From NCBI RefSeq assembly GCF_030316855.1, contig NZ_JASZYR010000014.1, forward strand, positions 62,001-126,000: 64,000 nucleotides of DNA, in the 5' to 3' direction. The notes under the pieces were generated by a model that was not told the origin of the DNA, made no database searches, and saw nothing but the letters and a program-made list of their open reading frames with translations. Position 1 is the first letter of the stretch, and each line of letters begins with the position of its first letter. This document shows, in pieces, positions 23,766 to 32,099 of this stretch. The DNA comes from Variovorax sp. J22P240. Lineage in GTDB: Bacteria > Pseudomonadota > Gammaproteobacteria > Burkholderiales > Burkholderiaceae_C. Made by a program: the position numbers and the translations under genes.

Positions 23766-25089
23766 CTGTGATGTTCCTTGAGTCTCGGCTTTGCCGCCGG
23801 TAAAGGATTCTGCCGCAGGCTCGAAGGACCGCGGTGAGAGAAACCATGCTGCGCAGCAACTCCGCCAAGGGAGCGGGGACACATCGACGCGCCGCGTGCG
23901 ACCTTGACCTGCTCTGCCTCGAAGTGGTCGTTTGGAAGAAGTATTCGACCTTGGGCGCTGCGGATCTGTGCACGGGCTGCAGCGACTGCGCCGTGAAGTG
24001 CCCCTTTCATGCCATCTCGATGCGCAGGGTTGAGCCATCAGGCATTGGATTGGGATGTGACGTCTCCCCCGCCAGCGCAGCTGCCACGAGCACGTTCAAG
24101 ACCGCCGCATGAACGCCCGGAAGACCTTGACCGTGCTGGCTGCCCGGATCGCTTTGATCACCTTCGAGTACTTCCGCGCCGATGGCCGCTACGTGTTCAT
24201 GGACTCGCGAGGCCGTCGAGACCCCGAAGAAAGTCCGGACGACCGCTGGCGCGCTGAAGCTCGGGGGGCTGTGCATCAACACCACCTCGCCAGACGCAAG
24301 AGCGCTGCTGCACGCTGAGGGAGAAAAGCGGCAGTCATCAGTACTGGATCCACAAGGCCGGAGACGCCTCGAACGGACCGATTAGCTCGAGGGTGAAGAT
24401 CGTTCGCGACGGACTGCAAACGCCACTGGCTGGCGCCGTGGCCCGAACCAGATACGTGTGGCCAATCACACGCAATCGAAGGCCGCCCCGGCTGCATTTA
24501 GACCGCATGGACCGCATGGACCGCCCGCTTCGCAGCGGCTTCGGTCCTTCGCTGCCGCTTGGCGAGCGCCTTTGATGAGGTCGATTCCGGTCATTCAAAC
24601 GCCACGCGGCCCTCGAGGTCCACGACCGGTCACAAGGAGGTGCAGACATAGAGTCCGTCACCGACGCGGACGACGAAAGGACTACAACGGCAACCGAGTC
24701 GCAGCTGGGCGGGCTGGTTAGGTCCTATCCGCCATCCCGCGAATTACGCGTTCAAATGCGTCGTTCGAACGCTGAGCAGATCGCCTTCTTACATTCCGTT
24801 TCACCTGAAAGCGACAGCCACGAACCGAAGTCTCGCGCCGCGATCTCAACGTCGCGCGCAGGAGCAGTTCGCTGGAAGCGGTGGTCGAGGGGGCCTGCAT
24901 CGCGCGCGATGACGCGCACGGATGACGGAGCTGCCTCGGTTGCGCATCAGATTCGGAACCTATGTTCAGGTGACGCAAAAACGTCTAGCCTTTGCGCGGC
25001 CGCGTCCTGTACGCGAGCAATCCGCAGCCAACGGCCGGCCACCCGGCTCTGGCAACGACAACAAGGGCCTGCGTGCCCGAGGAGACACG
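23766..25089. other. 1.3-kb decayed intergenic region with a ferredoxin-like motif
   Basis: No intact gene is recognised. At 23969-24004 (plus strand) the frame encodes [12 protein letters not shown], an exact CxxCxxCxxxCP [4Fe-4S] signature followed by FHAISM, inside an otherwise unfamiliar 92-codon frame; it may be the relic of an iron-sulfur protein. A short frame at 24109-24318 (MNARKTLTVLAARIALITFE) is unrecognised. A dispersed repeat lies at 24586-24715. The end of the region contains the promoter and ribosome-binding site of the DUF6351 gene. Confidence 0.4.
24586..24715 (+). repeat. Dispersed intergenic repeat, copy 1
   Basis: This stretch shares ordered words with 38252-38378 and 60698-60762: CCGGTCATTC(A/C), then CGACCGGTCaCAAGG, GTGCAGACATAG and GGCAACCGAGT. 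Spacing between the words is nearly the same in copies 1 and 2. No coding capacity is evident. It looks like a degenerate non-coding repeat family of this genome. Confidence 0.5.
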
Positions 25090-27555
25090 ATGACATCCAA
25101 AGGTCTGACGGCCGCATCGGCCGTGTGTGTAGTGCTGTTGGCTTCCTGCGGCGGAGGCAGCAGTGGCGGAGGCTCCGGATCAGGCGGCGGCACCGGCACA
25201 AGTAGTTCGAAGAGCAGCGCCGACGTCGACGCCGCGCAGCAGGCGAAAGCGCAGAACGACAAGGAGAACGGCAATAGCGTGCGTCTGCGCGTGTTGTCGA
25301 GCGCGCCCGAGTTTGTCTCGGGCGGCGATGCGCGCATCGAGGTCCGCACCGCGCCGGGCCTGCGCGACAAGCTGGAGCTGTGGCTCAACGGCACGCGCCT
25401 GGATGTGAAGCTCGCCGAAACCGCGGTCGGCCTCGAAGGCTTGATCAGCGGCCTGAAGCTGGGGGCGAACACGCTGGAGGTCCGCCATCGGAACGGCAAT
25501 GGGCAGGGGCGCGACCAGCTCACGCTGACCAACTACCCGATCACGGGCCCGATGTTCACCGGGCCGCAGCAGACGCCCTTCGTCTGCACCACGATCCAGG
25601 GGGCCGTGGGCAAGCAGCCGCGGGTGGACAGCGCTGTGCCGCCGGGCTACCCGGTGCGCGATGCGCAGGGCACCTTGCTGGGCTACAGCCAGGACTGCTC
25701 TATCGACACCTTCGTCAGCTACCAGTACCGCAGCACGGCAGGCGCGCTCAAGCCGCTGCCGGCCGACGGCACGCGGCCCTCCGACATGGGCCAGGCAACC
25801 CTGGCAGACGGCCGGACGGTGGACTTCGTCGTGCGGCGCGAGATCGGCAGCATCAACCGCTTCCTCTACAGCATCGCGATGCTCGCGCCCATGCCGGCGG
25901 CGGACAACGTCGCGCAGGCCGACACTTCGCTGTGGAACGGCAAGCTGCTTTACTGGTTCCAGGGCGGCGTGGCGATCGGCCACAGCCAGGGGACGGTGCA
26001 TGGCGGCTCGATGAACCTCGACGTGCTCGGCCGCGGCTGGGCCATCGTCCATTCGAGCGGCAACAACACCGGCACGCACTACAACATGAACCTCGCCGGC
26101 GAAACCGCGATGATGACCAAGGAGCGCTTCATTGAGCGCTATGGCGCGCCCGTCTACACCGTCGGCCTGGGCGGCTCGGGCGGCGCGATCCAGCAGTACA
26201 TGATCGCGCAGAACAACCCCGGCGTGCTCGACGGCCTGCTGCCCGTTCAGAGCTACCCCGACATGGTCACGCAGACCATCCACGTCGGCGACTGCGAATT
26301 GCTGGAGCACTACATGGACGCGACCGACCGTGCCAACGGCAAGTGGGGCGTGACCAAGAACCGCACGTGGCTGGTGGGCATGAATGCGGAGGAGAACCCC
26401 GACGGCGGGCCGAACGCGCGCGTGAACGATGCGCTCGCGCCGCTGAAGATCGCGCTGGGCTACAGCACCGCAAAGGGCAGCACCGAATGCGTGCCGGCGT
26501 GGCGCGGCCTCACGCCGTTGTCGATGAACCCCTGGTACGGCCAGGCGCCCAACCAGCAGTTGTACGAGCCGCAAAGCGACATTGCGGCCATCCGCTGGAC
26601 CCACTACGACGACCTGCGCAATGTCTACGGCGTGGACGCCAGCGGCGCGGCCCGCACGACCTGGGACAACGTGGGCGTGCAATACGGCCTCAAGTCCCTG
26701 CGAGCGGGCCACATCACGATGGACGAGTTCGTGCACCTGAACTGGCACGTGGGCGGCTGGAAGCATCCGAGTGACATGGTGCAGGAAGGCTTTCCCTTCT
26801 TCGGCACGACGCAGTCGGAGATCAACAAAGCGCTGTCGCAACCCGGTTACTTCGACCCCTGGAGTCGTCGCAACATGCGGTTGACCGCGGCCGATGCGCC
26901 GGCGCCGCGCACAGCGGGTGATCCGCTCGCGATGCGGGCGGCCTACACCTCGGGGCATGTGTTCACCGGGCGTCTGGACGTACCGGCCATCGATCATCGC
27001 CAGTACATGGAACGCGAACTGGACATGCACAACAGCCACCAGTCCTTCGCCGTGCGGCAGCGCGTGCTGCAGAAGATGGGTCACAGCGACAACCTGGTCG
27101 TGTGGTTCACCGACACCACGCCCGGCACGCCCAAGGCAAGCCAGTCGATGCAGGCGCTCGACGTCATGGACCAGTGGCTCGCGAACATGCGCACGAATCC
27201 TGCGGGTGGCATCGTGGGCAACAAGCCGACCGATGCCGTGGACGCCTGTTTCAACCTGCAAGGCCAGCGCATGAGCGCGGGCGGCGGCGTCTGGACCGGC
27301 ATCTTGGACAGTCAGCCCGCAGGCGCATGCACGCAAAGCTTCCCGCTTTACGGCACGTCGCGCACGGTGGCCGGTGCGCCGATCGAGGGCGGCATCTACC
27401 GCTGCGCGCTCAAGCCGGTGGACAAGGCTCTGACTGACGGCACCTATGGCAATTCGGCGCCCAGTGCCCAGCAGGTGGAGCAACTCAAGCGCATCTTCCC
27501 GGAGGGGGTGTGCGACTACACGCAACCAGACCGGGCGCGGCCGGCTGCCGGGTGA
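25090..27555 (+). CDS. DUF6351-family secreted lipoprotein, probable alpha/beta hydrolase
   Basis: An 821-residue protein. GAGGAG precedes ATG 25090. The signal peptide ends in the lipobox VVLLASC, followed by a Gly/Ser-rich linker. An N-terminal beta domain (VRLRVLSSAPEFVSGGDARI, LNGTRLDVKL, LEVRHRNG, TLTNYPITGPMFTGPQQ) is typical of DUF6351 proteins. The middle contains GLGGSGGAIQQYM, a nucleophile-elbow-like motif with Ser363, suggesting hydrolase activity. The C-terminal CFNLQGQ and RCALKPVDKAL also match the family as I know it. The substrate is not known. It is a single-gene unit with a strong hairpin terminator 5 bp downstream. Confidence 0.85.
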   Translation: MTSKGLTAASAVCVVLLASCGGGSSGGGSGSGGGTGTSSSKSSADVDAAQQAKAQNDKENGNSVRLRVLSSAPEFVSGGDARIEVRTAPGLRDKLELWLNGTRLDVKLAETAVGLEGLISGLKLGANTLEVRHRNGNGQGRDQLTLTNYPITGPMFTGPQQTPFVCTTIQGAVGKQPRVDSAVPPGYPVRDAQGTLLGYSQDCSIDTFVSYQYRSTAGALKPLPADGTRPSDMGQATLADGRTVDFVVRREIGSINRFLYSIAMLAPMPAADNVAQADTSLWNGKLLYWFQGGVAIGHSQGTVHGGSMNLDVLGRGWAIVHSSGNNTGTHYNMNLAGETAMMTKERFIERYGAPVYTVGLGGSGGAIQQYMIAQNNPGVLDGLLPVQSYPDMVTQTIHVGDCELLEHYMDATDRANGKWGVTKNRTWLVGMNAEENPDGGPNARVNDALAPLKIALGYSTAKGSTECVPAWRGLTPLSMNPWYGQAPNQQLYEPQSDIAAIRWTHYDDLRNVYGVDASGAARTTWDNVGVQYGLKSLRAGHITMDEFVHLNWHVGGWKHPSDMVQEGFPFFGTTQSEINKALSQPGYFDPWSRRNMRLTAADAPAPRTAGDPLAMRAAYTSGHVFTGRLDVPAIDHRQYMERELDMHNSHQSFAVRQRVLQKMGHSDNLVVWFTDTTPGTPKASQSMQALDVMDQWLANMRTNPAGGIVGNKPTDAVDACFNLQGQRMSAGGGVWTGILDSQPAGACTQSFPLYGTSRTVAGAPIEGGIYRCALKPVDKALTDGTYGNSAPSAQQVEQLKRIFPEGVCDYTQPDRARPAAG

Positions 27556-27559
27556 GGAG

Positions 27560-27583
27560 GCGGCGCTCAACAGAGCGCCGCTT
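27560..27583 (+). terminator. Hairpin terminator of the DUF6351 gene
   Basis: GCGGCGCTC-AACA-GAGCGCCGC is a perfect 9-bp stem with a 4-nt loop, starting 5 bp after the TGA stop. Only two T residues follow, so termination may be partly factor-dependent. Confidence 0.65.
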
Positions 27584-27787
27584 CAGGGCATCTCGGCGGG
27601 CTCTGACGCAATGCGATGCTCCAGCACCGTGTCCCGCCTGGCGGGCAGCGGTGCGCCCGGTCAGCCACTTGGAGATGCCCGGTGCGTTGTGCGCCGTGCC
27701 ATCGCTGGGGCTTCCCTGGACCACCGCATGAAGCTCCGGATCTGTGGGAAGGCGCCAGGTGCGCCCGTCATTTCGGATTCGCTACGA

Positions 27788-28052
27788 TCATGAGGTGCGC
27801 TTCCTGCTGGGGGCTCGGGGCGCCGGCGTTGCTCTTTGCGCGAGCGGAACCCAGCCGTTGCGCTGACAGGCTTCCCAGACCGCCATCGCGTGCCCATGAC
27901 CGAGCCCCGACGTGGATTTCAGCCACGCGATGAACTGCATCGTCTTCGTCTCGGGATGCAGAACGCCGCTGCGCACGGCCTCGTCGAAGAAGTCCTTGGG
28001 GGTCCTTGCCGGTCTTGGCCCGGATGTTGGTGATGTACCCCTCGAGCGTCAT
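27788..28052 (-). pseudogene. DUF4287-type protein interrupted by one frameshift
   Basis: MTLEGYITNIRAKTGKDP starts at 28052. The reading continues only after a one-base shift as KDFFDEAVRSGVLHPETKTM, QFIAWLKSTSG and LGHGHAMAVWEAC. The shift falls at a run of five G on the plus strand near 28000 (TTGGGGGTCC). DUF4287 proteins end with the LGHGHAMAI-like motif seen here. Joined, the product would be about 85 residues. The gene starts 4 bp after the VOC gene ends, in the same direction. The shift may be a true mutation or a homopolymer sequencing error. Confidence 0.7.
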
Positions 28053-28056
28053 GTGC

Positions 28057-28506
28057 TCATCCGAACGCAATGGACTCCCCATTGACACCCCAGCACACGC
28101 CGAAGCGATCAGTGAGCATGCCGAAGGTTTTGGCCCAGAACGCCGGCGCCAGCGGCATCGTCACCTGACCGCCCTGCGACAGCGCGTGGAAGGCGCCGTG
28201 CGCCTGGTCGACGGTGTCGTACTGGATGGCCAGCATTGCGCCCTTCACGCCCTCGTACGGCATGCCTGGTGGCACATCGCCGGCGAACAGCTTCGCGCCA
28301 CCGGGCAGCGCCAAGCACGCATGCATGATGCTGTTGCCGGTGGGGCGCGGGCCGTCGCCGCAACCGTCGGCGCCCGCGGGTGATGCGGGCATGTCGTCGT
28401 AACTCATCATCGATTCGATCTTGGCGCCGAGCGCCTTCTCGTAGAAGGCGAAGACCTCGCGGGTGTTGCCTCCAAAGCTCAAGTAGGGGGTCAGGGTCGT
28501 GGACAT
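28057..28506 (-). CDS. VOC-family protein (PhnB/glyoxalase-like)
   Basis: A 149-residue vicinal-oxygen-chelate protein. The start MSTTLTPYLSFGGNTREVFA, then FYEKALGAKIESMMSYDDMP, and the C-terminal LTDRFGVCWGVNGE are typical of the PhnB/3-demethylubiquinone-like subgroup. These small proteins are related to glyoxalases and resistance proteins but mostly lack an assigned reaction. ATG 28506 follows GGGAG. It is divergent from the MocR regulator gene (206 bp between the starts), which might regulate it, and is followed by the frameshifted DUF4287 gene. Confidence 0.9.
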   Translation of the reverse strand: MSTTLTPYLSFGGNTREVFAFYEKALGAKIESMMSYDDMPASPAGADGCGDGPRPTGNSIMHACLALPGGAKLFAGDVPPGMPYEGVKGAMLAIQYDTVDQAHGAFHALSQGGQVTMPLAPAFWAKTFGMLTDRFGVCWGVNGESIAFG

Positions 28507-28712
28507 GGTGTGCTCCCGGGATGGGCCGACATGGCCCGTCGAGTGGCACCAAGATTACGCATTCAGGCCGATGAATAAAGTACCAATCCACGCCGACACT
28601 CCGGTGCCAATTGGTGGGCCCGAACGGCCGGGCCCGACTTCCGCTGAAGTGGCCCCATTGGCCTGCCACATCGGTATGCTGGTCGGCACCAGTTCGGACA
28701 GCGTCTCGGACC

Positions 28713-30155
28713 ATGTTCTTGCAGTTTGATGGAAATGGCGTGCTCTACGCGCAGCTGGCGCGGGCACTCAAGCGTGCAATCCTTCATGGCCAGCTGAAGG
28801 CTGGTGCAGCCCTGCCTGCGACGCGCGTGCTGGCCGCGGAGTTGGGGCTGTCGCGCAATACCGTGATCACAGCCTACGAGATGCTGTGTGCTGAGCAGTT
28901 GGCGGTGGCCAGAGTCGGCTCCGGCACCTTTGTGGCGACCTCGGCGGTTTTGGGTGACAGGCCGTCGATCAAGGCGCAGGTTCCGGCCCAGACACGCTAC
29001 GCCGCCCGCTTACGGGGCTTGCCGGCACTGACGCTTCGCCGCGTCGCTCAGCGCCTGCGTTACGACCTGCACTACGGCGAGCCCTTGGTCGACCCGCCAC
29101 TGGTCAACGCATGGCGGCGCGAGCTGTCACAGGCGGTGGGCGCAAGGGATTGGGGTTACCCGCCAAGCGTTGGCCTGCGTGTGCTGCGTCAGGCCATCAG
29201 CGAGTATCTCGCACGGCGGCGCGGCGTCGTGTGCGACGCCGATGACGTGGTGGTCGTCAGCGGGACGCAGCAGGCAGTCTCTCTGCTCGCTCGGGTGTTG
29301 ATCGACGAAGGGTCGCTCGTCGCGATTGAGGATCCCGGGTACGAATTCGCATCGCGCGCGTTGCAGGCTCATGGCGCGCGCCTGCTGCCGGTAAAGGTCG
29401 ACGCCGAGGGTTTGCGGGTTGAGGTCCTACCACGGGGAAGCGGCGTCCGCATGGTCCTGGTTACGCCGTCGCACCAATTCCCATCCGGCGCCGTGATGTC
29501 ACTGGCGCGGCGAACAACCTTGCTCGAATACGCTGCTCTACGCGGCTGCTGGGTGGTCGAAGACGACTACGACGGCGAGTTCCGCTACGACGGTGTCGCC
29601 ATCCCGGCACTTCGATCGCTCGATGTCCACGACCGGGTGATCTACGTCGGCAGCTTCTCGAAGGTGCTTTTCCCGGGGCTGCGCCTTGGCTATGTGGTCT
29701 GCCCAAGGGGCGTGCGCGATGATCTCATCGCCGCCAAGCTGCACGACGACCTGGGTTGCGGCAGCATCGAGCAGACAGCACTGGCCGAGCTGATGCAAAG
29801 CGGCGCGTTCGATCGTCATTTGCGCCATGCTTCAGCGGAATTGCGCCGCCGCCGCGCGACGTTGCTGGACGGTCTGCGCGAGCATTGCAGCACGCATCTG
29901 GTGGTCAACGACTCACGCGCCGGCATGCATGTGGTTGGTTGGCTGCCGGGCTGGACTTCGCGCCAGGTCGAAGCGCTGGCCGCGCACGCAGCGGAGCGCG
30001 GTTTGGGGCTGCATCCGATCGCACCACACTACCGGCGTCAGCCCGCACCGCAGGGCCTGCTCCTGGGGTACGCCGCACTGTCCGCCAAACAGTTGCGTGC
30101 AGCGACGGCACTGCTGGGGGAGTGCCTGGGCAAGATTGCCGACCAAACAGCATAG
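28713..30155 (+). CDS. MocR-family regulator (GntR DNA-binding domain fused to an aminotransferase-like domain)
   Basis: A 480-residue protein with a GntR-type winged helix (about 1-75: LYAQLARALKRAI, LPATRVLAAELGLSRNTV, YEMLCAEQL) and a class-I aminotransferase fold. Fold hallmarks are GYPPSVGLRVLRQAI, VVSGTQQAVSLLARVL, VTPSHQFPSGAVM, EDDYDGEF and the PLP-lysine motif GSFSKVLFPGLRLGY. MocR proteins such as PdxR and GabR sense PLP or amino compounds. The chosen ATG 28713 begins the helix-turn-helix domain; no strong ribosome-binding site is visible. It is divergent from the VOC gene. The effector is unknown. Confidence 0.92.
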   Translation: MFLQFDGNGVLYAQLARALKRAILHGQLKAGAALPATRVLAAELGLSRNTVITAYEMLCAEQLAVARVGSGTFVATSAVLGDRPSIKAQVPAQTRYAARLRGLPALTLRRVAQRLRYDLHYGEPLVDPPLVNAWRRELSQAVGARDWGYPPSVGLRVLRQAISEYLARRRGVVCDADDVVVVSGTQQAVSLLARVLIDEGSLVAIEDPGYEFASRALQAHGARLLPVKVDAEGLRVEVLPRGSGVRMVLVTPSHQFPSGAVMSLARRTTLLEYAALRGCWVVEDDYDGEFRYDGVAIPALRSLDVHDRVIYVGSFSKVLFPGLRLGYVVCPRGVRDDLIAAKLHDDLGCGSIEQTALAELMQSGAFDRHLRHASAELRRRRATLLDGLREHCSTHLVVNDSRAGMHVVGWLPGWTSRQVEALAAHAAERGLGLHPIAPHYRRQPAPQGLLLGYAALSAKQLRAATALLGECLGKIADQTA

Positions 30156-30376
30156 CGGCACTCACGTTGCTTGAGCCCTTGGACATGATGTAGGGCGACA
30201 AGACGGCGAAGTGGGTAAGGCTCAAAACTTGCCACCGGCCGCAAATCTTCATCTTGACGACTCCAATGTCCACACCCCCGCGATGCAGACGAGCGGCGGC
30301 CAGCGCGACCTGACCAAGTTCGCTCGCTTGATCCTGGCGGCGTCGATGATGGCCCGGTCGGGGACCTGACCGGAGC

Positions 30377-30652
30377 CTACGCGTTCTTGGCGCGCACGAT
30401 GGTGTGCGTGACGGTCCACTTGCCCTCACCGTTCTCGTTCGCCATTATCGAGAGCATGTCGCGGTGCCACCCCTCTTCGCTGACATGTGAGAACTTGCCC
30501 CAGGCGCTGGACCGGCCGTCGCTGGACGCGGTGCCCCGGTCGAAGCTCCAGGCGCCGTCCTTGATCTCAGGGTCGGTTGCGCGGTGCCGAAGGACGGCGG
30601 TGGCCGCGGGACCGGCAGCGGCGAACTTGTCTTGCGAAGCGAACGCGAACAT
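30377..30652 (-). CDS. Hypothetical protein
   Basis: A 91-residue frame starting MFAFASQDKFAAAGPAATAV and ending GKWTVTHTIVRAKNA. The composition (WSFDRGTASSDGRSSAWGKF, EEGWHRDMLSIM) looks like a genuine beta-rich cytosolic protein, not a shadow. The frame is open upstream of the ATG and no clear ribosome-binding site is present, so it may be the 3' end of a longer decayed gene. I do not recognise a family. Confidence 0.4.
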   Translation of the reverse strand: MFAFASQDKFAAAGPAATAVLRHRATDPEIKDGAWSFDRGTASSDGRSSAWGKFSHVSEEGWHRDMLSIMANENGEGKWTVTHTIVRAKNA

Positions 30653-30815
30653 GGGCGAGAAGTGTATGGGATGGCGGTCCGCTAGTCTCAGTTGCCGACC
30701 ACGACACTCGACCGCCGCTGGCGAGCCACTGCGCCGTCTTCTGCAAAGCGGAGGCAGTCATTGGCGCTTCGGAAGGGCGCGCCTCCTTGACCTTAATGGC
30801 CGGCGACGAAGGGTA

Positions 30816-30870
30816 CCCTTCCCTTCCCTTCCCTTCCCTTCCCTTTCCTTTCCTTTCCTTTCCTTTCCTT
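30816..30870. repeat. Pentanucleotide microsatellite, 6 x CCCTT then 5 x TCCTT
   Basis: This is a 55-bp pure pyrimidine tract on the plus strand: six tandem CCCTT units (30816-30845) followed by five TCCTT units (30846-30870). It lies in a 447-bp stretch (30653-31099) where no gene is recognised. Such tracts change length by slippage and can form triplex DNA. The nearest genes are the hypothetical protein (start 30652) and the LysR gene (end 31100), so any effect on expression is speculative. Confidence 0.95.
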
Positions 30871-31099
30871 AACGAGCACCACGTCGTGCTGCGGCGACGC
30901 AGCGGTTGCTGCCCCTCCCTGCCACCGAGGGAAATCACGCTGCGTCACCCGGTTCGAAGCCTGATCGAGAGGCGCCCCTTCACGTCGCCGGAGTGCTAGT
31001 CCGGGCCCCCTGCTGCCTTACGAGACGTCGTGATGTATGTCAGGAATGCGCACGGCAGCGGGCATTGAGATTGACGGCACAACCTGCGCTGAAAAGTCC

Positions 31100-31996
31100 T
31101 CAATGCTCCTGGGTTGCTCGCTGCGCCTTGGCACCTGACTGCACCCAGGAGAAAAACCGCGCGACTGCAGGGTCGTGCCGACCCCGGGCCGGACAAACGA
31201 GGAAGTGTTTCCTTCCGGTCGACACGACCTGCTTGAAAGGCGCGACAAGACGGCCTGATGCCAGATCCTCTTCCACGAACTCAGGCTGCGCGATGCCGAC
31301 ACCCAGCCCCTCGATCGCAGCCTGGTACATCAGCAGAGAAAAACTGAACTCAATTTGATTGGCCGGCTTGAGTTGGGGCGCGCCCATGAGGCGGAACCAC
31401 AGGGGCCAATCGTCGGGACGATTGGCGCTGTGAAGCAAGGTCATTGTGGCCAGTTCGGAAACCCGCGACTTTCGCCTGCCCCACAGGCGCGGTGAACACA
31501 CAAGGATCCCGGCTTCGTCCATGACGGAAATGCCATGCAATCCTGGATCCGGCTCGGATGCTCGTTGCATGCCGACATCGACATCCTCCGATTCGAAGTC
31601 CACGGCCTGCACGCTGGTGTTGATGTGCAGTTCCAACTGCGGATGCAGGACCTGAAAGCCCGGCAGCCGCGGCATCAACCACTTCATGGCGAAGGTTGGC
31701 GGCAGCTTGAATTGCAGCGCCTGCCCGTCCCCGCCGCGTGAGACCCGCTGCAGCGTGCGCTCCAACGCGCCGAAGCTCCGCTGGCAAGCGGCAGCCAGCA
31801 ATTCACCGTGCCCTGTGAGGCGCAGCGACCGTCCGCTGCGCTCGACCAGACGCTTGCCCACGCGCTCCTCCAACTGGGCCACCTGCTGGCTCACCGCGCT
31901 CTGAGTGACATGGAGCGCCTCCGCGGCTCGGGTGTAGCTGAGTTGCTCAGCGACCTTCTCGAACGCGCGCAACGCCGTGAGCGGTAGATTTGACAT
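31100..31996 (-). CDS. LysR-family transcriptional regulator (GcvA-like)
   Basis: A 298-residue protein. The N-terminal winged helix (LTALRAFEKVAEQLSYTRAA, then ALHVTQSAVSQQVAQLEE) and the effector domain are complete (LPGFQVLHPQLELHINTS, VDVGMQRAS, GVGIAQPEFVEEDLASG). The GcvA/AmpR subgroup is suggested by LPLTALRAFE. Its start codon abuts a palindrome at 31998-32016 in the 103-bp divergent region shared with the LeuD-LeuC fusion gene, so it very probably regulates that gene and itself. Confidence 0.93.
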   Translation of the reverse strand: MSNLPLTALRAFEKVAEQLSYTRAAEALHVTQSAVSQQVAQLEERVGKRLVERSGRSLRLTGHGELLAAACQRSFGALERTLQRVSRGGDGQALQFKLPPTFAMKWLMPRLPGFQVLHPQLELHINTSVQAVDFESEDVDVGMQRASEPDPGLHGISVMDEAGILVCSPRLWGRRKSRVSELATMTLLHSANRPDDWPLWFRLMGAPQLKPANQIEFSFSLLMYQAAIEGLGVGIAQPEFVEEDLASGRLVAPFKQVVSTGRKHFLVCPARGRHDPAVARFFSWVQSGAKAQRATQEH

Positions 31997-31997
31997 T

Positions 31998-32016
31998 AGT
32001 TCAGCTTATATGAACT
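31998..32016. promoter_or_regulatory. Putative LysR operator, AGTTCA-N7-TGAACT
   Basis: A perfect 6-bp inverted repeat with a 7-nt AT-rich centre (GCTTATA), beginning one base after the LysR start codon. It has the T-N11-A form used by LysR-type regulators. A related half-site (TTGAACTTATA) occurs near 32083, just before the fusion gene. Binding here would repress lysR transcription and activate the divergent operon. Confidence 0.55.
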
Positions 32017-32099
32017 CAGGAAGTCTAACTTGTCCTTCGGTGGCAACTGAGCAGAATTCAGGTTGACGCAGCAATTGAACTTATACAAGGAGACTATTC

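Noticed and set aside
24109-24318. Plus-strand frame starting MNARKTLTVLAARIALITFE
   Set aside because: It looks superficially protein-like but has no ribosome-binding site, no recognised family, and lies in a decayed region; left out as a gene.
25180-27570. 796-codon minus-strand frame opposite the DUF6351 gene
   Set aside because: Shadow frame; the plus strand has ribosome-binding site, lipobox and family motifs.
30816-30870. Tandem repeat considered as a CRISPR array
   Set aside because: The units are five bases with no spacers; it is a microsatellite.
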